From Rhizobium sp. Root482 (lineage in GTDB: Bacteria > Pseudomonadota > Alphaproteobacteria > Rhizobiales > Rhizobiaceae), in assembly GCF_001426565.1 (NCBI RefSeq), contig NZ_LMFA01000022.1, positions 166,955-230,954 on the forward strand: 64,000 bases of DNA, read 5' to 3'. A model generated the notes under the pieces. It did not search any database. It was not told the origin of the DNA and saw nothing but the letters and a program-made list of their open reading frames with translations. The first letter of the stretch is position 1. Each line of letters starts with the position of its first letter. Of the stretch, positions 60,701 to 64,000 are shown piece after piece. A program made the position numbers and the translations under genes.

Positions 60701-61008
60701 GTGACGGTGAAGGACGCCGTGACGGTGAAGCCCGTCGCGAAGGTGAACCGCGCCGTGAAGGACGTGACGACAACCGCAAGGGCGGCGGTGGCCGGCCGGA
60801 TCGCAACAGGGGTCGTGACGGCGGCAAGCCGCAGGGTGGCCCGCGTCATGAGAAAGGCGAGCGCCAGGACCGGCCCGATCGCAACGACCGCGGCGGAAAG
60901 TCGCAGGCCGCCAAGTTCGAGGCCCGTCCGCCGCGCAAGGAAAAGCCGCTGGATCCGGATTCGCCCTTCGCCAAGCTCGCTGCCCTGAAGGAGCAGATGA
61001 AGAAATAG
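57781..61008 (+). CDS. SUV3-like DEAD/DExH helicase with disordered RGG-type tail
   Basis: The product (about 1075 residues) resembles mitochondrial SUV3 RNA helicase. Motif I is GPTNTGKTH, the DExH-like box is AIDEIQLAGDLERGH, and the C-terminal helicase half has VATDAIGMGLNLDVDHV and QIAGRAGRHLRDG. A SUV3-type C-terminal domain runs to about residue 810. The last 240 residues are a low-complexity tail: an acidic Ala/Pro/Glu/Val region, then Arg/Gly/Asp repeats (RRDGEGRRDGEARREGEPRR). It may process or degrade RNA. Start: GTG 57781 with AGGA; ATG 57763 is also possible. It is followed by the S4 gene at 61012. Confidence 0.88.
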   Translation: MPDQPMILSGRGVIAVLGPTNTGKTHYAIERMVAHESGVIGLPLRLLAREVYTRVVEKVGAHNVALITGEEKITPHMARFSVCTVEAMPRETKAAFVAIDEIQLAGDLERGHIFTDRLMHLRGRAETLLLGASTMRPILEHLLPGITVVERPRLSQLLYAGSKKITRLPQRTAIVAFSAEEVYAIAELIRRQRGGAAVVLGALSPRTRNAQVALYQAGDVEYLVATDAIGMGLNLDVDHVAFAQDRKYDGYQFRNLNPGELAQIAGRAGRHLRDGTFGVTSRVEPFDNELVHRIESHQFDPVRVLQWRSKALNYASIAALKKSLDAAPAVNGLTRALPAVDQQALDYLSRYPEVTSLATNPERVEKLWEACALPDYRRITPAQHADLISTLYADLVRRGTVNEDFMAEQVRRADHTDGEIDTLSARIAQIRTWTYVSNRPGWLADPTHWQEKTREIEDRLSDALHERLTKRFVDRRTSVLMKRLRENAMLEAEISVNGDVFVEGHHVGQLAGFRFTLATVTDGLDARAVQGAAQKALALEFEARAARLHAAGNADLALASDGLVRWLGDPVARLAASDHVMRPRVLLLADEQLQGNAREHVLARIERFVNHHISTVLKPLDDLSRAEDLEGLAKGLAFQLVENLGVMFRRDVADDVKSLDQEARASIRRHGIRFGAYHIFMPALLKPAPAELITLLWALKNDGLDKPGYGDLIPVLAAGRTSVVTDPSFERSFYKLAGFRFLGKRAVRIDILERLADLIRPLLQWKPGTTARPDGAYDGRRFTATTAMLSILGATPDDMEEILKGLGYRADSVTAEDAAAFLTTQAGAAKPASDSPAADAAPVQESDDAAEPESAGTVETETAASEPEAVASATVEPSAVEPSSEVAPEAEAAPAVAAVEQPAEAPVTPPAEAEVSGEPAADVQPAEPVEPAEPVEAKPVLLWRPGSRNDNQRAGGRPQGERRGGRAQQGEGRRDGEGRRDGEARREGEPRREGRDDNRKGGGGRPDRNRGRDGGKPQGGPRHEKGERQDRPDRNDRGGKSQAAKFEARPPRKEKPLDPDSPFAKLAALKEQMKK

Positions 61009-61011
61009 GCC

Positions 61012-61431
61012 ATGACCGAAAGACAGCCGCAGATTCCGCCGGTCCTGCGCCAGCGTCTCGACAAATGGCTGTTTTTCACGCGCCTGCAGAAATCCCGCTC
61101 GATCGCCCAGAAGGCGATCGAGGGCGGCGATATCCGGGTCAACGATGCCCGCGTCACCCAGCCGTCGCATTCGCTGAAAGGCGGCGACATCGTCACCCTC
61201 TCGCTCGATCGTCGCGACGTGATCGTCCGTATGCTTCTTGCCGGCACCCGGCGCGGCCCCTATGAGGAAGCCCGGCTTCTCTACGAGGACCTGACGCCGC
61301 CGGCCGATCCGAAAGACAAGCCCAGCGCCTTCGAGCAGGCGACGCGCGAGCGCGGCAGCGGCCGGCCCACCAAGAAGGAGCGCCGCGAGACCGACCGGCT
61401 GATGCCGGGGCCAGACTGGCACGAGGAATAA
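61012..61431 (+). CDS. S4-domain RNA-binding protein, Hsp15-like
   Basis: The 139-residue basic protein has an S4 domain (residues about 12-75) with RLDKWLFFTRLQKSRS and AIEGGDIRVNDARVTQPSH, quoted as GGDIRVNDARV. A Lys/Arg-rich C-terminal tail follows. E. coli HslR (Hsp15) recycles free 50S subunits that still carry a nascent chain; the alphaproteobacterial homologues share the fold. It lies 4 bp after the helicase gene and is probably co-transcribed. A dispersed palindrome follows. Confidence 0.88.
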   Translation: MTERQPQIPPVLRQRLDKWLFFTRLQKSRSIAQKAIEGGDIRVNDARVTQPSHSLKGGDIVTLSLDRRDVIVRMLLAGTRRGPYEEARLLYEDLTPPADPKDKPSAFEQATRERGSGRPTKKERRETDRLMPGPDWHEE

Positions 61432-61534
61432 CGCATGTCGCGCAAAAGTGTGCAGCGGTTTTGCGATAACGACATGCGTAAAATCAAAGTCTAAAGCGCC
61501 GGAAGCGAATCTGAAAGATCGCGACGCGCTTTAG
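61431..61534. repeat. two dispersed rhizobial palindromes
   Basis: The first (61431-61479) has outer arms ACGCATGTCG and CGACATGCGT and inner CGCAAAA/TTTTGCG. The second (61491-61534) has CTAAAGCGC paired with GCGCTTTAG. Both are familiar intergenic repeats of rhizobial chromosomes. They fill much of the 286-bp gap between the S4-domain gene and fdxA. Confidence 0.75.
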
Positions 61535-61717
61535 AAAACTGTCCCGCCGACCGGCATTTTGACGCATGGTTTATTCTTGCAAAGCCCCGGTAAAGCCATT
61601 ACCTCACGGAGGCAATGTGCAGCCGGTAGCGCCGAAGGCGGAGACCGGTATCGCCGAAGGAGCGGATAGGCGGCCCTGGCCGCTGCCGTCACATGTGAGA
61701 CATCGCTGGAGTACCTC

Positions 61718-62056
61718 ATGACGTATGTCGTGACCGACAATTGCATTCTCTGCAAATATACCGATTGCGTGGAAGTGTGCCCGGTGGACTGCTTCTATGA
61801 GGGCGAGAATTTCCTCGTCATTCATCCCGACGAATGTATCGATTGCGGCGTCTGCGAACCGGAATGCCCGGCCGGCGCCATCAAGCCGGATACGGAGCCG
61901 GGTCTCGATATGTGGCTGAAGGTCAATGCCGACTATGCCACCCAGTGGCCGAACATCACCATCAAGCGCGACGAACTGCCCGAAGCCAAGGAAATGGACG
62001 GCGTGGAAGGCAAGTTCGAGAAATACTTCTCCCCCAAGCCGGGCAAGGGCGACTGA
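61718..62056 (+). CDS. fdxA: seven-iron ferredoxin (FdxA)
   Basis: This 112-residue ferredoxin carries one 3Fe-4S and one 4Fe-4S cluster. The cysteines are Cys9, 12, 17, 21, 25, then Cys40, 43, 46 and 50, matching the Azotobacter ferredoxin I pattern shifted by one. The N-terminal [20 protein letters not shown] and [18 protein letters not shown] are family hallmarks. The C-terminal extension with [12 protein letters not shown] is typical of rhizobial FdxA. It is monocistronic by appearance, with GGAG 8 bp upstream. It could serve electron transfer to iron-sulphur or flavin enzymes. Confidence 0.95.
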   Translation: MTYVVTDNCILCKYTDCVEVCPVDCFYEGENFLVIHPDECIDCGVCEPECPAGAIKPDTEPGLDMWLKVNADYATQWPNITIKRDELPEAKEMDGVEGKFEKYFSPKPGKGD

Positions 62057-62456
62057 TCCGTACGCTGGACCGCCATGGTTTTCCGCTCTGGAAAAATGGC
62101 GAAATTCGGGGAATCAAGGCTTAACCATGTCCTTGGCGGACAGGTTGGGCTTTGCCGCGCTTGTAAAGCAAATTATTGATTTCCGCAGTTTTTTATGATA
62201 GGGTCCGAATACTGATCCACATCGCGGCATTCGGCATGCCCGAAAACCATCACGAAAGCAAAACCTTCCCAAGGCGCGGCTGACCCCAAATACGCAACGT
62301 CTGTTGCTCGTATGTGATCGCCGCGCAGAAGATCGATTTGAAGACCGTTGGAGCGGATCAGTATGGAGTCACCCGACGGTGCCCCCGTCCATCCCGGGCC
62401 TGACTGACCCGGCCCCGGCCCATCGCCGGGAGCGTAACAGGGAGTTTTTGAAACGA
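62057..62456. other. 400-bp leader region between fdxA and carD
   Basis: This region has no gene. A run GTTTTTTATGATAGGG near 62188 is a possible promoter element, but no clear -35 fits. GC-rich short inverted repeats (for example GGGCC...GGCCC near 62397-62416) lie just before the carD start. In-frame codons upstream of the carD ATG lack a ribosome site and are not counted. Confidence 0.4.
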
Positions 62457-63026
62457 ATGACGACGCAGCAGAAAAAATCTTCAACGCGCCACGGCTTCAA
62501 GACCGGCGAATCCATCGTTTATCCGGCCCATGGCGTGGGACAGATCGTGGCGATCGACGAACAGGTTGTTGCGGGCATGTCGCTCGAGCTTTTCGTGATC
62601 GATTTCGAGAAGGACAAGATGCGCCTCAAGGTGCCGGTCGCCAAGGCCGTCAGCATCGGTATGCGCAAGCTGTCCGAAACGGATTTCGTCGAACGTGCAT
62701 TGAAGGTCGTCCAGGGCAGGGCCCGCGTCAAGCGGACCATGTGGTCGCGTCGCGCGCAGGAATATGATGCCAAGATCAATTCCGGCGACCTGATCTCGAT
62801 CGCCGAAGTGGTCCGCGATCTCTATCGTGCTGAAAACCAGCCGGAGCAGTCCTATTCCGAACGCCAGCTTTACGAAGCTGCACTCGACCGCATGGCGCGC
62901 GAAATCGCTGCCGTGAACAAGATGTCGGAAACGGAAGCCGTTCGCCTGGTCGAGGTCAACCTCGCGAAGGGCCCCAAGCGCGGCAAGACCGTCGAGGAAG
63001 ACGATACGCAGGAAGAAGCCGCATAA
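62457..63026 (+). CDS. carD: CarD-family RNA polymerase-binding regulator
   Basis: This 189-residue CarD/CdnL protein binds the beta subunit of RNA polymerase and stabilises open complexes, notably at rRNA promoters. The N-terminal Tudor-like interaction domain has FKTGESIVYPAHGVGQIVAI, then LELFVIDFEKDKMRLKVP. The C-terminal helical DNA-binding domain has MWSRRAQEYDAKINSGDLI. The ATG at 62457 gives the usual length for alphaproteobacteria. The tail is acidic (EEDDTQEEAA). A rho-independent terminator follows the stop codon. Confidence 0.95.
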   Translation: MTTQQKKSSTRHGFKTGESIVYPAHGVGQIVAIDEQVVAGMSLELFVIDFEKDKMRLKVPVAKAVSIGMRKLSETDFVERALKVVQGRARVKRTMWSRRAQEYDAKINSGDLISIAEVVRDLYRAENQPEQSYSERQLYEAALDRMAREIAAVNKMSETEAVRLVEVNLAKGPKRGKTVEEDDTQEEAA

Positions 63027-63051
63027 GCCGGCCTCTACCGCTTCTCACTCC

Positions 63052-63083
63052 AAAAGCCCTGTCAGCGATGACGGGGCTTTTTT
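63052..63083 (+). terminator. rho-independent terminator after carD
   Basis: AAAAGCCCTGTCA pairs with TGACGGGGCTTTT around GCGA, with one mismatch, and is followed by T residues. It closes the carD message 25 bp after the stop. Confidence 0.9.
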
Positions 63084-63334
63084 CTGTCGGGCACTCTGTG
63101 GCTCCGGAGCGTGCGTCTGTCAGGCAAGCGGTTCGGATGTGTTTGTGGCGGGGAAACGGCCAGATCGGGCGGCAGTCACCTTGATAGCGCGGGCATTCCC
63201 GGATGCCGCACCTCCTTCGCTCGTGACCGCCGCGTCTGCCTTCGTTCCTTCCAACTCCGCCCGGAACTGCTTTCGATCCTCCGTGACGCCCCGATCTTTC
63301 CTCCTGCCAATCCCGGGCTTTTTCATCCTCGGTT

Positions 63335-63374
63335 CTCTCTCTCTCTCTCTCTCTCTCTCCCTCCCTCCCTCCCT
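63335..63374. repeat. TC dinucleotide and CCCT tetranucleotide microsatellite
   Basis: About thirteen TC units are followed by about three CCCT units. Simple repeats of this length are rare in rhizobial chromosomes and prone to slippage. Confidence 0.9.
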
Positions 63375-63446
63375 GGTCATCCTTCCCATCTCCCCCTCCG
63401 CCATGCAGTTGGCTTGCCGCTCGTCCTTGCGTACTCCGCCCCTTGG

Positions 63447-63534
63447 GTCATCCTCGGGCTCGACCTCAGAATCCACGCCCCAGGCGATGGACGTGGGCGT
63501 GGCCCTGGTTCCTCGGGTCGCGCCCGAGGATGAC
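63447..63534. repeat. large palindromic repeat, copy 1
   Basis: GTCATCCTCGGGCTCGACC at the left pairs with GGGTCGCGCCCGAGGATGAC at the right with mismatches; the inner CACGCCC/GGGCGTG arms also pair. It is a degenerate relative of copy 2 at 63654. Confidence 0.8.
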
Positions 63535-63653
63535 GAGAGGGGAGGAGCCGACCGCGCGTCACACTCACCCTGCCCGAACAAAATCCCTGCTCGCTCCGTT
63601 CTGTGCCCCTTCACCTTCAGCCCCCTCCCTCGTCGGCCTCCACCTTCTCCTTC

Positions 63654-63740
63654 GTCATCCTCGGGCTTGACCCGAGGATCCACACCGTAAGCACGGAAAA
63701 CGGTGTGATTGCAGATCCTCGGGTCAAGCCCGAGGATGAC
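63654..63740. repeat. large palindromic repeat, copy 2
   Basis: The left arm GTCATCCTCGGGCTTGACCC plus GAGGATC pairs perfectly with the right arm GATCCTCGGGTCAAGCCCGA plus GGATGAC. Inside, CACACCGT pairs with ACGGTGTG. The whole 87 bp would fold into a long, nearly perfect cruciform or hairpin. Confidence 0.85.
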
Positions 63741-64000
63741 GGAGAGAGAGGAGCGGCCATGGGGAAAGCCTGTTGGATGATGAACGGCTCCCTCACAACC
63801 CAGGCAAACGGGCTGTTGGAGAAGCCAGCCGTATCCCCAGCACCGGCCCCCCAAGACAAAAATTCCTCCCCGCTCATCCCCGCCCCATGAATCCATGTCA
63901 CCTTATGCCCGTTCCGTCATTGGATACGCTGCCAGGCGTGGTGGTGAGGCGGGGCCGGTGCCGGATGGGGGCGGGACGCAAGTCTTCATTCGGTGGATGG

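Larger units (their letters stand above)
63084..64000. other. gene-poor end of the window with repeats
   Basis: No convincing gene was seen in the last 0.9 kb. The region holds a TC/CCCT microsatellite (63335-63374) and two large palindromes (63447-63534, 63654-63740). Open frames on both strands here are long only because of the repeat composition. A frame from ATG 63895 stays open to the window end; it is too short to judge. Confidence 0.5.

Noticed and set aside
63120..63896. Open frames on both strands in the last 0.9 kb
   Set aside because: They run through microsatellite and palindromic repeats and give low-complexity translations with no ribosome site.
63895..64000. Start of a gene running off the right end
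   Set aside because: Only 35 codons are visible, with no clear ribosome site or signature.
1..64000. tRNA, rRNA, insertion sequence or phage genes
   Set aside because: Looked for T-loop GGTTCRA patterns, transposase-like products and integrases; none was seen.

Overview
This window looks like a chromosomal segment of an alphaproteobacterium of the Rhizobiaceae/Rhizobiales (Rhizobium, Agrobacterium, Ensifer and relatives). The basis is a GC-rich, densely coding sequence, a cyclic beta-1,2-glucan locus (ndvB, opgC, ndvA), a rhizobial-type pyruvate carboxylase, a phn cluster of the rhizobial layout, and several families of intergenic palindromes of the kind known from rhizobial genomes. No rRNA, tRNA, insertion sequence, phage or CRISPR array was seen. 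Nothing in the protein-coding part looks recently transferred.

Layout. 1-219 is the first part of a family 5 (peptide-type) solute-binding protein gene. 858-4166 holds a sugar module: class II fructose-bisphosphate aldolase, a gluconate 5-dehydrogenase-like SDR, gluconokinase and a fumarylacetoacetate-hydrolase-fold enzyme, preceded by a LacI-type palindrome. 4227-17717 is a carbon-phosphorus lyase locus: divergent repressor phnF, phnGHIJKL plus a hexapeptide transferase, then the transporter phnCDE1E2, then a DUF1045 protein, phnM and phnN. Candidate Pho boxes stand before all three blocks. phnP is absent, and the DUF1045 protein has the two HxT motifs of 2H phosphoesterases, so it may do the PhnP step.

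17728-20142 is a two-gene operon of a cytochrome P450 and a lipid A-type acyltransferase. 20287-25964 is a four-gene operon encoding an almost textbook route from 2-aminoadipate semialdehyde to 2-oxoglutarate, the lower part of lysine catabolism: ALDH7-type dehydrogenase, aminotransferase, HglS-type 2-oxoadipate dioxygenase/decarboxylase and D-2-hydroxyglutarate dehydrogenase. A divergent LysR regulator follows. 27432-39035 makes (ndvB), succinylates (opgC) and exports (ndvA) periplasmic cyclic glucans. 39618-43076 is pyruvate carboxylase.

43226-45741 is a cystine-type amino acid ABC transporter. 46039-48424 is a DeoR regulator, a glyoxalase-fold protein and an MFS permease of unknown substrate. 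48542-53584 is mostly housekeeping: ispG, a LysE exporter, a polyprenyl synthase, mtgA, a glutathione transferase and rpmF. 53925-57482 holds a small membrane protein and the polyhydroxybutyrate genes phaR, phaA and phaB. 57781-63026 holds an SUV3-like helicase with a long disordered tail, an Hsp15-like S4 protein, ferredoxin fdxA and carD. The last 0.9 kb appears gene-free and carries two large palindromic repeats and a TC-rich microsatellite.

Coordinates of starts were chosen from family alignment by memory and visible Shine-Dalgarno sequences. No database search was possible.
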